The translations under genes were made by a program, and so were the position numbers. The notes under the pieces are model-generated. The model was not told where the DNA came from and did no database searches. It saw nothing but the letters and a program-made list of their open reading frames with translations. A stretch of DNA of 64,000 nt from Tetrastigma voinierianum (Eukaryota > Streptophyta > Magnoliopsida > Vitales > Vitaceae), in the NCBI GenBank assembly GCA_016808115.1, contig JAEQBH010004679.1, positions 100,303 through 164,302 on the forward strand, in the 5' to 3' direction. This document shows, in pieces, positions 22,161 through 33,471 of the stretch (positions are counted from its first letter, which is position 1; each line of letters starts with the position of its first letter).

Positions 22161-23480
22161 ATGCTTGGTTTGAAAAGAGAGGTATAAATCTTTCTTTTGT
22201 ATGTTATGAATCCAATCTTGTTGAAGCTGTTTCAAATACTTGGGTGATTGATTCTCGAGCCACAACTCATGTGACTAATTTAATGCGTGTGGATTCCTTA
22301 CAACCAGAAACCGAAGGAAAGTAAAAGTTCCTCTATATGGGAAACCGCTCAAGGTCGGGAGCGAGCAGTCATGGGTATCTATCGCCACTATTGTGAGACT
22401 CGTCATCGGATGGATCTTTAAACACTTTTTATGTACCTTCTATCTCTAGGAATTTAGTTTCTTGTCCAAATTAGATGCTACCGATATTCTGCTTATTCAC
22501 TCGACAACAAGTTTGATGTTAAATTCTCATATGCTTGGTTCTTGGTATTTTATGTGATGGTTTATATAAAATTTTCTTGAATCATGAATTTGCACAAGCT
22601 TTAATAACCCCGTATCTAAAATGTCAATTCAAAACGTGGCTTAATTAATGAAAATTCTTCAATCTTGCGGGTACGAAGACTAGGGCACATCTCTAGGGAA
22701 AGAATTGAGAAATTAGTGAAGGAAGGAATTTACAAATTCGACTTACTAATTTTCATGTATGCGTGATTGCATAAAGGGAAGCAAACTAAACATAAAGAAA
22801 GGTGTCACAAGAAGTAATGAGCTCTTGAGATAATTCATACGTATAATTGCGGGACCACTGCCTAAATTTTACAGGAGAGAAATATTTTATCTCCTTTATA
22901 GATAATCTATCTCGTTATGGTTATGTTTATCTAATGCATGAAAAGTCTCAGGCCATTGACATCTTCGAAATGTTCATAACAGAGGTCGAGAGACAATTAG
23001 ATAAAAAGATTAAAATTGTGAGATCAGATCGAGATGGTGAATATTATGGCAGATATGATGAATCAGGACAAAATCTTGGTCCTTTTGCCAAATTCCTTGA
23101 AAAACATGGCATTCTCGTGCTCGCACACAATGCCCGGTACGCCACAAGAGGAATGGTGTTGCCGAAGGCTTAACGCACAATAATGGAAATGGTTAGAGTA
23201 TTATGAGTTACTCTTCTCGTACCTATTTATTATGGGGTGAAGCCTTAAAACCTAGAATGTATATCTTGAACAGAGTTCCTAGTAAGGCAGCTCCAAAACT
23301 CCTTTCGAAGTTATGGACCTAGAAACCTAGCTTGAGACATATACATATATGGGGTTGTCCAATGAGGTGCAAGAATCTATAACCCACATGAGAAAAGCTT
23401 GATTCAAGAACGATATCCGATATTTCATCAATATCGATAAACGGGAAGGGTACAGACATTTTATCGGGTCCCAATCCACA
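22161..23480 (+). pseudogene. Copia-1 protease and integrase
   Basis: The protease region is marked by TWVIDSRATTHVTN near 22240-22285, where the catalytic D-S-G-A core reads D-S-R-A (a changed residue). A pre-integrase zinc domain is recognisable at 22670-22840 (RLGHIS-RERIEKLVKEG, then C-x-x-C-like words). The integrase core is open at 22847-23173: KYFISFIDNLSRYGYVYL, EVERQLDKKIKIVRSDR and EYYGRYDE. Sequence to about 23400 contains the end of the core (a NRVPSKAAP-like and IWGCP-like stretch). Strand, order and family are clear; no single intact frame. Confidence 0.8.
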
Positions 23481-23879
23481 ATGTGAGAATAGTTGAAACC
23501 TAAGAATGCCGCATTCCTTAGAGAATGACGAAATTAGTGAGAGTAATGAACCAAGAAAGGTAGATGTTGAGGAGAGATAAGTAAGAGGATAATTCCACCA
23601 CTTTTTTACCTCAAAGAAATTATCATTCTCAACCTATTCAATGTTGGGAAAATGAGCAACATAATAGAGATGGTTCATTACCACCTTAAAATATCGCCAT
23701 TGAAAAATGTCAGAGCCACCATTGAACCTGTGAGCTTTTGAGTGGTGATCTCTCAAAGAGAAAGGAGACCTCAAGATTACATATGATTATGTGGTGTATT
23801 TTTATAGGAATCTGATTTTGATATCAGATAAGGAAGGATCCCGGTTTTTGCTTTCACAAGCCATAAAGTGATGATTCTA

Positions 23880-24640
23880 GTAAACCCGGATGGAAGCTAA
23901 GAATGAAGAGTTGAAATCTATGGCCCATAACGGTGTCTGGGATCTCATCGAATTGCCTAATAGTTGTAAACCCGCCAAATGTAAATGGCTTCTAAGACAG
24001 TTCACGACGCTAAAGGCAATATCGAACAATTTAAGGCCGACTCTAGGCCAATCTGCTTACTCAAAAGGAAGGTATCGATTACAAAGATACCTTCTCTCTA
24101 GTTTCCAAGAAAGATTCGCTTAGAATCATCATGGCACTTGTAGCTCATTTTGATTTAGAGTTACATCAAATGGATGTGAAAACTGCATTCTTAAATGGGA
24201 ATTTGATGAAGATATCTACATAACAACCTCAAGTGGTTCGCAAAGAAAGGAAATGAACGCCAGCTTGCAAGTTGTTAAATCCATTTACTGGGCCTTAAAT
24301 AAGCCCACAATGGTATATTAAGTTTAATAATACCATTATACCTTTCTGATTTAAAGAGAACATTGTTGATAAGTGTATATATCCAAAGTTTGTGTGGAGC
24401 AAGTTTATATTTCATATCGTATGTGGACGATATTTTGTTTCATAGCGCGTTGATCTTGGTTTATTAGGTGAAACTAAGGAATATCTCTCTAAAAACTTTC
24501 ATATGGTTGATATGGGTGAGGCAAACTATGTTATTGGCATCGAGATCTTTAGGGATCGATCTCGAGGAGTGCTAGGTTTATCTCAGAAAGGATATATATT
24601 GATTGGGTTTTAGAGAGATTTAATACGTATCCTCGTTTCA
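23880..24640 (+). pseudogene. Copia-1 reverse transcriptase
   Basis: The open piece 23890-24123 gives a typical copia start (MAHNGVWDLIELPN ... CKPAKCKWL). It is followed near 24125-24200 by RIIMALVAHFDLELHQMDVKTAFLNG, and by the catalytic YVDD box, intact at 24420-24431. MGEANYVIGIEI and LSQKGYI close the domain near 24515-24600. At least four frame changes or stops separate these pieces. Confidence 0.8.
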
Positions 24641-24649
24641 TCGGGTCTG

Positions 24650-25400
24650 CGACCTATATTGAAAGGTGACAAATTAAGTAAAATGCAGTGCCCAAGGAAT
24701 AACATGGAAAGCGGAGAAAATGAAAATCTTTATGCATCACCATGGGAGTTTGATGTACGCCAAACATGTACTAGATCGGATACGCCTTTGTCGTAGGCAT
24801 GTTAGGAAGATACCAAAGTGATCCGTGGATTCGAACACCGGAAAGCCGCAGCGAAGGTCATGAGGTACTTACAAGGGACAAAGGATTATATGCTCACATA
24901 TAAAAGATCTCAACAAATTAGAGGTTGTCACATTTGATTCTCGATATGGTGGTTGTCTCAATAGCTTAAAGTCAACTTCGTGGATTTGTCTTTGGCGCGA
25001 AAGCAAATGGGGTAATTCATAAGAGTAAAAACAATCACTCATCGCTTCATCCACGATGGAGTACGAAGCTTGTTGCTTGTCTGAAGCTTCAAAGTCATGC
25101 TTTATGGTTGCGTAATTTTGTCTCGTGGCTTGGTGTTGTCGACGATTGCTAACCTTTCGAGAATGTATTGTGATAACACTACAACTGTTCTTCTCTAAGA
25201 ATGGCAAATTTTCTAGTGGATCAAACACATGGATTTAAAGTATTTAGTTGTTAAAGAAAGAGTCCAAACAACAAGTGTCAATTGAAAATATTGGGCACTA
25301 CACTTATGGTTGGCGATCCATTAACGGCAGCGGATTACCTCCAAAGGCATATTTAGAACATGTTATGAGGACGGGCCTTTCGAGTAATCTATACATGTAT
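24650..25400 (+). pseudogene. Copia-1 RNase H
   Basis: KVMRYLQGTKDYML is encoded near 24855-24895. It is followed by the DTRKS-like and STMEAEY-like RNase H motifs near 24960-25070 in shifted frames, and by the typical end (a HMDLKYLVVKERVQ-like stretch near 25225-25265 and LTKGLPPKAY-like words near 25320-25350). A minus-strand open frame at 24869-25228 over the same bases is a shadow. Confidence 0.7.
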
Positions 25401-25751
25401 GATAATGAATGGTGGTTGGTGTAATTGACAATTTGCGCATTAAAATTGTTTCGTTTATTCTGTTTTCAATTATGGGTGCACATTTTATTGTTTGATAAAA
25501 CAAGAGAATGTCCACAAGCATAAATTACAAGGGCTATTTGGCATTATGGACTGGTTAGTAAGGGTCATCATGTGTGGTGCATGGAAGGAAACATGACATT
25601 ATGGTCATGTGACCATGACCTTCCAGATTTATGATCTAAACCGATTCAAGATTATGGTAGATGATTTGGACGACATAAAGTTTATTGAAATTGTGATCAC
25701 GTATCTATGATATTATAGTTTTCATAATCTATTTAGGTGGGCCAAGGAGAA

Positions 25752-26329
25752 TGTTATTTTACATTAAAATTAAGGGTGACCTTAATTAACCTAGTATTTA
25801 GCCAATTAAAAGAATACCCACTATCTTTAAACTCCGTTATGAAGATATTTACCCTGATGGAGTGGGTAATTATAATAAATATAATTTATTATAAGAACGC
25901 TTATTTATAATAAATATAATTTATTATAAGAATGGGCTTATGAATAATAAATTATATTTATGAAGAACAGCTTATTCCAATTACACGCTAGAACTGCTTT
26001 TTGAACGTGTATTCGGGCCCTCTTCTCCAATATGTTATATATTAAACCCCTTCATGTGCTGGTTAAAGCACTCTTCTATCAATTACGTAAAACAATCTAA
26101 GTGTATCAAAGTTTGATAAGGAGAAGCAGAGATCAAGGATTTAAGATCTATAAACTCAAAACCCTTGGATTTAAGATCTATAAACCGGCGGAAATTTCAT
26201 GGCTGGGCGTGTTCTTCAAACGGTATGTAATCTATTTTTTTTCTATTATTATTATTTTATTATCAGAGATGAGTTTGAATTCAATGATCTGGAATATTTG
26301 TATATTGATTTCCGTATTAAATCTCAACA
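25752..26329 (+). repeat. Copia-1 3' LTR
   Basis: 578 bp, TG...CA, preceded by the purine-rich AAGGAGAA (25744-25751) and followed by the CTTGT duplication. It contains two short tandem duplications: a roughly 33 bp unit (AATATAATTTATTATAAGAA) at about 25876-25940, and GGATTTAAGATCTATAAAC twice between 26136 and 26185. Confidence 0.75.
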
Positions 26330-26600
26330 CTTGTAACCCAAATTATCTTTTATATGCTGTTAAAGTGGTTAAACAGTATTAAAATGAATATTAAATATTG
26401 ACGTGGCGTCCATGTAACACAATGGGACTCACTCTCCACTCTCATTCCTCTTCCCTTTTCTCTTATCTCTCCTCTTTTTTGTCCCTCTTGGCCGATTTGA
26501 TTCAATTTTTAAAATATTGACAAAAACAGAAAACACAATCATGTTACAAAAATTGTATATGGAAAGTGACTATTAGTGACCATCTCTACTCTACCAAATT

Positions 26601-26870
26601 ATGTCTAGTATTAGTACTATAACACTTCCTCACCTTTGGCTGAAACATATTTCTGAATATTTGTTCAATCAAATCCCCATATTTCTGAATATAGCTCTTT
26701 TATACACAGGCACAATTTTATCAACCACAAGCCTGCTTATCCTCTTCCTTAGGCTTTCGTCGGCCACGACCCAATTCGACTACTTCTTCTATGTTCCATA
26801 CAAGACTTCATGGAATGCCTTCATCTTCTTCTTCACTTGTCTTTCGCTAGAGAATAAGGTCTCATCCTGA
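26601..26870 (+). CDS. Unrecognised 89-codon open frame, hydrophobic
   Basis: It opens with an ATG and encodes a protein with two hydrophobic stretches (about residues 25-50 and 72-83). I do not recognise a family. The stop codon (26868-26870) is one base from the Copia-2 border, so sequence downstream of the original locus now lies beyond 31868. The frame would have stopped there even without the insertion. It lies between two retrotransposons in the only non-element sequence there (26335-26866). It may be a chance frame. Confidence 0.2.
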   Translation: MSSISTITLPHLWLKHISEYLFNQIPIFLNIALLYTGTILSTTSLLILFLRLSSATTQFDYFFYVPYKTSWNAFIFFFTCLSLENKVSS

Positions 26871-26871
26871 T

Positions 26872-27022
26872 TGAAAAAAGACTTTAGTCTTTGTATATTA
26901 TAAATTGTTAATTACAAGTACAAGAGGAGGCCTTATATAAGTTAGGCTATACAATCCTAGGAAAATACAAACTACAATCCTAGGAAAATACAAAATAAAT
27001 CTAAAAATATAATAATCTAACA
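26872..27022 (-). repeat. Copia-2 3' LTR
   Basis: On minus it starts TGTTAGATTATT and ends CTTTTTTCA. It contains a 21 bp tandem repeat (TACAATCCTAGGAAAATACAA twice on +), also present in the other LTR. Confidence 0.85.
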
Positions 27023-27039
27023 TTCCCTCAACTCATGGA

Positions 27040-27780
27040 GGTTTAAGAGAAACCATTATGAGTTTGAAGGTAAAGCCTAAAGTTTATGGAGGAAGTGGTT
27101 TGGGGCGAAGATATCAATTAACCGATATTGAGCGGAAATGCACTGGCGCGAAAGTGTGCCCCGGCGATGATGACAAATGAAGTGACAATCAATTCAATAT
27201 GTTTAATACGCTCATGGAAGACATTGTTATGAGTAATTTGAATAACACTGATTATCACAAAGTGAAGTTTAGCTGTAGTGAACAAAGCCAATACTCGCCA
27301 AGATCCCTGTAGTAACCAACGTAACTAAATAGTTCTTATAGTAGCCTGCCAAAGGTTTCTATATTCGTTTCTCTCGTAGCCGAACGAAAGCAACGATCAA
27401 GTTTGTTTCTTGCTTCTCTAAGAGATAAGAGAATCACCCAGAAGAAAACAATATCCTGTAATAGATCGACGATAAGTGGGATCACCTGCTCAATCTGCAT
27501 CTGAATATGCCTGAAGAGTTAATGAAGAATGGGAAGAAAAATGAAGACCATTAAATATGATGCTTTTCAGATATCGAAGAATCTTGAGAACAACAACATA
27601 ATGAGGAGATTTAGGGGCTGCCATAAACTAACTGACTACATGAACTGCATAGGAATTATCAGGGCGAGTAATAGTGAGATAGATTGCATCCCAACAATAT
27701 TATAGAGTAAAGATCGATAGTGATTCACCATCATGAGAATCGAGGCAACAATTATAATTACCAGGTACGCCGACTATCTT
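27040..27780 (-). pseudogene. Copia-2 RNase H region
   Basis: On the minus strand, before the 3' LTR. Family words for the end of copia pol are readable in alternating frames, including a HYVVVLKILRYLK-like block near 27600 and a YSDADWAGD-like motif near 27480-27500. Too many shifts for a single frame. Confidence 0.6.
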
Positions 27781-27781
27781 G

Positions 27782-28655
27782 CTATCGCGATACCGCCTCG
27801 AAATCGTGATCATAAGTATACTTGGCCTGAGTAAGATAATAACCATCCACAGAAGAAGAAACTTCTAGACCAAGAAAGTAATTAAGAGGGCTAAGATCTT
27901 TCATTTCAAATTGACGACTAAGAAAGTGCTTTAGATCTTGAATACCCTGCATATCATCACCTGTAATAATCATATCATCGACATACAAGAGGAGAATAGT
28001 AATACCATGATTAGACCGTCGAAAAAGAGTTGTATCAAAAGAATCAGCTCGAAACTATGCCGAGATAGTAGAACTCAACTTTTGCAAACCATGCCTGAGG
28101 AGCGAGCCGAAGACCATAAAGTGTCCGGGCCAGAATGAAATATCATGAGGGAACCCCGAAGGATGAGAGTAACTAGAGGAAGCTTCATAGACTTCTCCGA
28201 GAGTTCATCATTAAGAAAGCATTTTTGACATCCATATGAAAGAGTGGCCATTCGCGAAGCCATGTAAAACGATAATAAGAGTCCTCGAGAAGAAAGTCGA
28301 GCCATAGGAGCAAAGTCTCCTCATAATCAATCCCATACTCCTGAGTAAAACCCCTGGCAACAAGGCGAGCCTTGTAGCGATCAACAATGCCATCCGATCG
28401 AGTCTTGATCTTATAAACCCATTTACAATCGATAGCAAATTTTCCAAAGGGGAGATCAACTAGATCCCATGTTTCATTTTGATGTTGAAGCAGATCCAAC
28501 TCTTCTTTCATAGCTTGTCGCCATAAAGGGTCAGAGGGAAGCCTCATGAAAAGTCCGAGGTTCCCAAGAGAGGCAAGAGAAAAGCAATGAAAGTCACGAA
28601 GGTGAGAAGGAGAGTAGTTAATTCGATGGGAATGACGAAGTGCATGAGGAATCAA
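27782..28655 (-). pseudogene. Copia-2 reverse transcriptase
   Basis: The long open piece 28185-28655 carries WRQAMKEELDLLQHQNETWD, KWVYKIKTRSDG and DRYKARLVARGFTQEYGIDY, then FHMDVKNAFL, all standard for copia reverse transcriptase. The piece 27782-27988 carries the intact catalytic YVDD (27974-27985), then QFEMKDLSPLNYFLGLEV and DGYYLTQAKY. The two lie in different frames. This is the best preserved domain in Copia-2. Confidence 0.85.
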
Positions 28656-28899
28656 AAAGGACCCGTAGATCCATCAAGCAGGATCGTAGGGCACGCGATG
28701 ACGGCGTGGGGGAAGCTCATCGATGCATGAGAAGGAACATCAAGAATAGAAGGGGAGACTCGCATGAGAGGTGTGAGACCTCAGAAAAAGGTTAGGGAGA
28801 GGATCGACAGAGGGAATAAGGGGAACAGAACACGAGGTAGTTGGTAAGATTTCTGCTCCCAAAAGACCACATGCCAAGAAACACGAAGACGTTTGTTAA

Positions 28900-29640
28900 T
28901 GGATCATAACACCTATAACCTTTGACTAATCTCCATACCCAAGAAAACAACACAAATGAGAACGAGGATCAAGTTTGTTTCTTCACGATCACGGCAGAAC
29001 AAACAGTATACATCCAAAGACTCTAAAAGAGTTCTCATGTGAGGAGAAGAACCAAACAATGTGATCATAAGGAGTTTAATTTCGAATAATGGGAGAAGGA
29101 CATGCATTGATGTAAATGGCAGTAAGAGCGCTTTTCCCCAAAACCGAGAGAAGAGTGGAAGGCAATAGTAGTGCTAGTTAACAACATCAAGAATACGACG
29201 AAGCTCATGGTCAAATTCTATCATTTTGTCGAGAAAGTTGCCCGCACAAGCAGAAATGAGGAACAGTACCAAAATGATATAGAATAGAGGTAAATTCATG
29301 GGCTTTATATTCTTGGGAATTATCAGATCTGAAAACTTTGAGAGGTTTAGAACCGTGGTTTCAATCATTTTGGTAAAGTCACGATATCGGATAAAGTTCG
29401 TGACCATTAAGAGACAATCCATGCATATCGGGAAAATCATCCACAAAATTAACAAAGGAACGTGACCCACCTAGAGTAGAAATGGGAGATGGGCCCCATA
29501 CATCAGAATGAATAAGATCAAAAGAAGAAAGAGCATGAGAAACACTGTTATTAAATGGTAAAGTAGTTTGTTTGCCAAATTGACAAGGCATACAATCAAA
29601 ACTCTTATTTGAAACAGAACCTAACAAACCCTTAGAAACT
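28900..29640 (-). pseudogene. Copia-2 integrase
   Basis: The open frame 29379-29627 reads FDCMPCQFGKQTTLPFN, then DLIHSDVWGPSPI and a VNFVDDF block, i.e. the zinc domain end and the first catalytic aspartate region of copia integrase. The frame 29174-29470 and pieces near 28913-29107 (LLESLDVYCLFC region) continue the core with shifts. Upstream (29640-29900) the pre-integrase part is only partly readable. Confidence 0.75.
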
Positions 29641-30362
29641 AGTTGTTTAACCCTAGAGATAGATGAATGACCAAGGTGAGAATGCCATAAAGTAAGAGAA
29701 GAAGTGCTCTGTCCTAAGACGGCAGAAGCAGAGAGACGAGAGGACGATAAATGACGAAAGATGAGCTCAAATAACCTTCCGACCTTACGCCTGCCGTCCT
29801 AACGATCCGTCCTGGCCTCGAGAATCCCGCACAACCACACCAAAAGAGAGGAAAAGGTTAGAGAAAACCAAGTTCATGAGTTGCCCAACAAGAAAAGAAG
29901 ATTATGAGGAGTTTGAGAATCCAAACATTGAAATAAATAAGTACGGGTGTAGAGACATTACTAAGACGAGACATGCATGGAGAACCATCTATAGCAGTAT
30001 ACGGTAGGAGGAGAAGAGAAGTGTGTGAAGGTACAACATTGAGAAGAAGTCATAAGGATTGAAGTGCGTAATCAAGAAGCCACGTGAGGAGAAGTACCCG
30101 ATGATCGTGAGGAAAGAGCAAAGGTCGGGATGCACCGGGTTAATGGAAGATGAACCCGATTAACCATATCTTGTAGATCCGCATGTAGAGAGACGAGGCG
30201 TGACCCCGTACTTGAAATGGGAGTCCATAGCCGATAATTCAGACCGCTAAAGCGTAGTGCCCAAGAATACACCACGAGTGTAACCTGCTTCAATAGAATG
30301 ACCTTGGTTCTGGCGGTAAATCGTAGATGTTATGATACTTCTAATGTTATGTCAGTTCGACA

Positions 30363-31260
30363 TTATTCCCTTCGCTTTGTGAAACATAGGTAAGTGAACC
30401 GAGCTGCAGGGAAAAACAGAGTAATAGTTTCTTTATGAATAACGCTTGGAGTAGCAAGAACCATGGTCTGGATAGAAATGGGTTCAGTCTGAAGACGGAT
30501 CGCATTATCAACTAACTTATGAATAGGTTGTGAGACTGTTGGTAAAGGATCCTGATGGAGAATTTGACTTCTGGCTGATTCAAACTTATCACGAAGCCCC
30601 ATTAAAAACTGAAATAGTCGTCCTTGTTCACAGTGAACATAAACCAATTTGGTGTCAGTAGAATTGGAGAGAACTGGTTCAAATACAATTAATTGATCCC
30701 AAATAGATTTCAGCCGGCTGTGATATACAGTGATCCGCTCACTTGGTTTCTGACGAATTTGATAAAGTTCGCATGTGAGATCGGGGGAGCCGCAGCACCA
30801 CTCAACCAAAGCATACCGAGTAACAAGTAAGTCCCAAACTTCTTTGGTAATATCAATGTTGCTAAACTCATCAACGATGGATGGAATAGATGTATTACGA
30901 AACCAAGTGATGATCTGATGATTAGAACTTTCCCAATCCTCAACTAACGGCATGCAAAATCGGGCCATTCACTTGTTTCGAATGTGGACGGTCACCAAAG
31001 ACATAAAGTTACAACTTGCGACCTTTGAGATAACTATGCATGGCTTGAGACGACTGGGCAAAATTATCCCCATTAAAAATAACATGAATCGGACGAGAAA
31101 TCTCATTATCAGGCATATCGAAATTCCTAATCGAAAAACAGACAACAAAAATGGAATCCATATGCGAAAATAAGTCAGAATGCACCTGATCAAATTTTCG
31201 GTCAATGGTTAATGGGATGATGTGGGTGTTATCATGACGGATACGGGCCAATAACAACAA
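30363..31260 (-). pseudogene. Copia-2 gag
   Basis: The largest open frame of the element, 201 codons (30363-30968), has the copia gag pattern: EVWDLLVTRYA, ELYQIRQKPSERITVYHSRLKSIWDQL and GRLFQFLMGLRDKFESARSQIL. The upstream N-terminal part continues in other frames at 30969-31260 (SRPIHVIFNGDNFAQSSQAMHSYL). A cysteine-rich knuckle was not located with confidence (expected near 30200-30350). Confidence 0.8.
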
Positions 31261-31700
31261 AGGGCAAAGTCAATCTACCGACGCGGGCAATGCGTCACGG
31301 CAACGCGCGGGTCAACGAAATTTGACGGGGGTCAGCTGCAGCCGACGTAAGCCCTACGTGATGTAGGCTGGAAGTGCATGTGCGCAAGGTGAAGTGCACG
31401 CCACGCGAAGTGTATACGACGCTACCGTGCGTGGCGCCAAGTGCACGTGTGGGACTTTAAAGGCGCGCGATGGCTTTTTCCTGCGGACTCGCTGCACACT
31501 AAATGATCGCCTTCGACAATTTCTACCTCCGAAAGTGGCCTGGTCTCATTTTAGGCCGGCGGCTGAAGCTGAAATGCGACCAACTATGGTTTTTGCAGAA
31601 AACAAGTTGTACCGTGGGCAAACAAAGATGTTCACGAAAAAGCTATACTAAGGGTCGTAATGCCTGTGACCGTGAGAGCAAAGGGAAAAATCGAGAACTC
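31261..31700 (-). other. Copia-2 5' untranslated leader, GC-rich
   Basis: This stretch lies between the gag start and the PBS. The part 31270-31460 is much richer in G, C and CG than its surroundings, with words such as GTGCACG and CGCGCGGG. No protein signature; open frames at 31394-31715 are not conserved and are not called. Confidence 0.55.
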
Positions 31701-31712
31701 CGTTTGATACCA
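31701..31712 (-). other. Copia-2 primer-binding site
   Basis: TGGTATCAAACG on the minus strand starts directly after the LTR end TTTCTTCA. TGGTATCA is the sequence complementary to the initiator methionine tRNA 3' end used by most plant copia elements. Confidence 0.85.
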
Positions 31713-31862
31713 TGAAGAAAGACTTGAGTCTTTGTATATTATAAACTCTTAATTAAAGTACAAAAGGAGGCCTTATATAGGCTAGGTTATACAATCCTAA
31801 GAAAATACAAATTACAATCCTAGAAAAATACAAAATAAATCTAACAATATAACAATCTAACA
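31713..31862 (-). repeat. Copia-2 5' LTR
   Basis: 150 bp; on minus TGTTAGATTGTT ... TCTTTCTTCA. It matches 26872-27022 with about a dozen substitutions. Confidence 0.85.
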
Positions 31863-31867
31863 TTGAT

Positions 31868-33471
31868 CATTACCTAATAATAAGGTCGAAGGAACTCTAC
31901 CCTCCCTGGCAGATCAACGCTCCGCAATTGTGACTCACCTACAAGATTCCTGGCTTGTCCCTCGAGAGATTTGTACAAGTGCGGGAGTGATGGTTCATCA
32001 AGAAAATGTAGGAAAGAGGTATCCCCATAAGCTTCTCGACCATGCATCAATGTTCAGCCTAATGGCCTCCATAACGCTGCAGAGCCTCCTCCTCAAGATT
32101 CCCTCTCAATCTGGGTGTCGCAGCTCTTGTGAATCTCCGTGAATTGATCATGGTCAGTTTCAAGTCTTCATCTTCTAGCACCGGTCAAGTACACATTAAC
32201 GAAAACTCACTAATCTCGGACGCCGTCGAGGCGGGAGAAGTCCCTCTATGAACCTCCACCGCGGCGTAAGCTCCCAGAGTATCGAGATTCCGTCTGGGTT
32301 TGACTCGCTACAAGATTTTCCCCCAAACAGACGCGGGGCTGAAACTAGCCTCGTACCATTCAAGGTATGGAAGATTTTCAATAGCTTAAATGTACTGATC
32401 GCTTCTTCTTGCTCTCCGCAATGCATTCTCAAACCGAATAAAACTTAAATCCGCATTCTGCGGGCGATCCTCACAAAACAATCAACCTAAACATCTGACC
32501 ATCGTTCTCGAATACCCCATCACGCAGCTCAAACTCGATCCCCGGAATAGACATTCATGTAAGACAAATCCTTGCTCCACTATCTATACAACTATCGCCC
32601 CGCATTGTCAAACCGAACACGTATTATACCCGAGGTAGTCCAAAACCGAGAGGTTCTAAACACATTCTAACGTTCAACTAGAACATCGATATAAGTAGAA
32701 CCTCTTGATAACCGCCTCGCAACTTTAACAACAATGGAGAATCAAAGTAACGACGGGAAGAGGAAGATTATGTTCTCAAGATCGCCCGACCGCTTCCATG
32801 AAGACGGCGATGCTCTGGGAATCTTCGTGACACTTAATCACATCGAGAGATACCTGATCATTCGCGACGACGACTGTTATCTTTGTCTTTATCTTCAAGA
32901 ATTGAACCACATCCTCCAACCATCTTATCGCCTAAACCCACAATTCTCCCCGTAAAACCTCAAGGCCTCCTCCACTCACTTTTAATGGCTAAGAGGTAGC
33001 TATGGAGGTCCGAGCCGGGTCCGCTTTATCGAGGGTCGGGGTTACGGCTATTGATTTCTCCTGTGCTTGTTCTCGCAACGCCCTTGCAACTACTAGACTC
33101 AAAGCTATCAGACGCCCATGGCCTAAAGCTTGGAACATATTGGAAATGAAGTTAAGCTTAAATAATCGTCAATTGTATTGTCTGATATGTGAAGAAACTG
33201 TAATCTTGATTTTTCTTTCTTACCAAACACACCAAAAGCAAGGAGAAAGTTAAGAGTACCGTAATCAAACCAAACGTGGATCAAAATTAATCCTAACCTC
33301 AACCACCGGCCCTTGTCGTGAATCCATAACTGAACTAAGACTCCACTCCCAAACATAAAAATTCCAAATTTCGTCCAGCCCAATTTGGCTTGAGCTCACC
33401 CAAGTGAATTCGGGGCCCACCAATGGGCCTTGCCTAGTGACGAGCACAATTTTCTTTTATCACATAAACAC
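31868..33471. other. Low-copy sequence with unrecognised open frames
   Basis: Sequence with a more gene-like base composition than its surroundings, and no transposon motif. On the minus strand short open stretches look protein-like: about 31885-32055, 32760-32930, and 32985-33130. On + a frame opens at 32734 with AACAACAATGGAG. I cannot connect these into a gene. TGGGCC-type words near 33370-33430 could be promoter elements. It may be the remains of one broken gene; no family recognised. Confidence 0.3.
32734..32955 (+). CDS. Candidate small open frame, 73 codons, no family recognised
   Basis: The ATG has a good plant context (ACAACAATGGAG). The upstream 100 bp (from about 32630) is repeated with the same ATGGAG at 34425-34600, which suggests a transcribed 5' region that was duplicated. 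The predicted protein starts with a short basic stretch (GKRKI) and has no known motif. The opposite strand is also open over the same bases, so coding status is unproven. Confidence 0.25.
   Translation: MENQSNDGKRKIMFSRSPDRFHEDGDALGIFVTLNHIERYLIIRDDDCYLCLYLQELNHILQPSYRLNPQFSP

Larger units (their letters stand above)
20597..26329 (+). mobile_element. Ty1/copia retrotransposon Copia-1
   Basis: A 5.7 kb element bounded by a perfect CTTGT duplication (20592-20596 and 26330-26334), with TGTTATTT at the left end and CTCAACA at the right. Order on +: gag, zinc knuckle, protease, integrase, reverse transcriptase, RNase H, which is the copia order (integrase before reverse transcriptase). The 3' LTR (25752-26329) is complete. 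Only about the first 120 bp of the 5' LTR is recognisable, after which the sequence differs. Coding parts carry several frame changes and internal stops. Confidence 0.85.
26872..31862 (-). mobile_element. Ty1/copia retrotransposon Copia-2 (short LTRs)
   Basis: A 5.0 kb element on the minus strand. It has LTRs of 151 and 150 bp (26872-27022, 31713-31862), roughly 90 % identical by eye. A PBS TGGTATCAAACG (minus strand, 31701-31712) is directly adjacent to the 5' LTR, and a PPT TTGAGGGAA (minus, 27023-27031) directly adjoins the 3' LTR. The flanking pentamers CTGAT (26867-26871) and TTGAT (31863-31867) differ by one base. Order on minus: gag, protease, integrase, reverse transcriptase, RNase H. 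Several frame changes. Confidence 0.88.

Noticed and set aside
27001..31700. Plus-strand frames across Copia-2 (e.g. 27938-28138, 30952-31173)
   Set aside because: Shadows of the minus-strand copia coding region.
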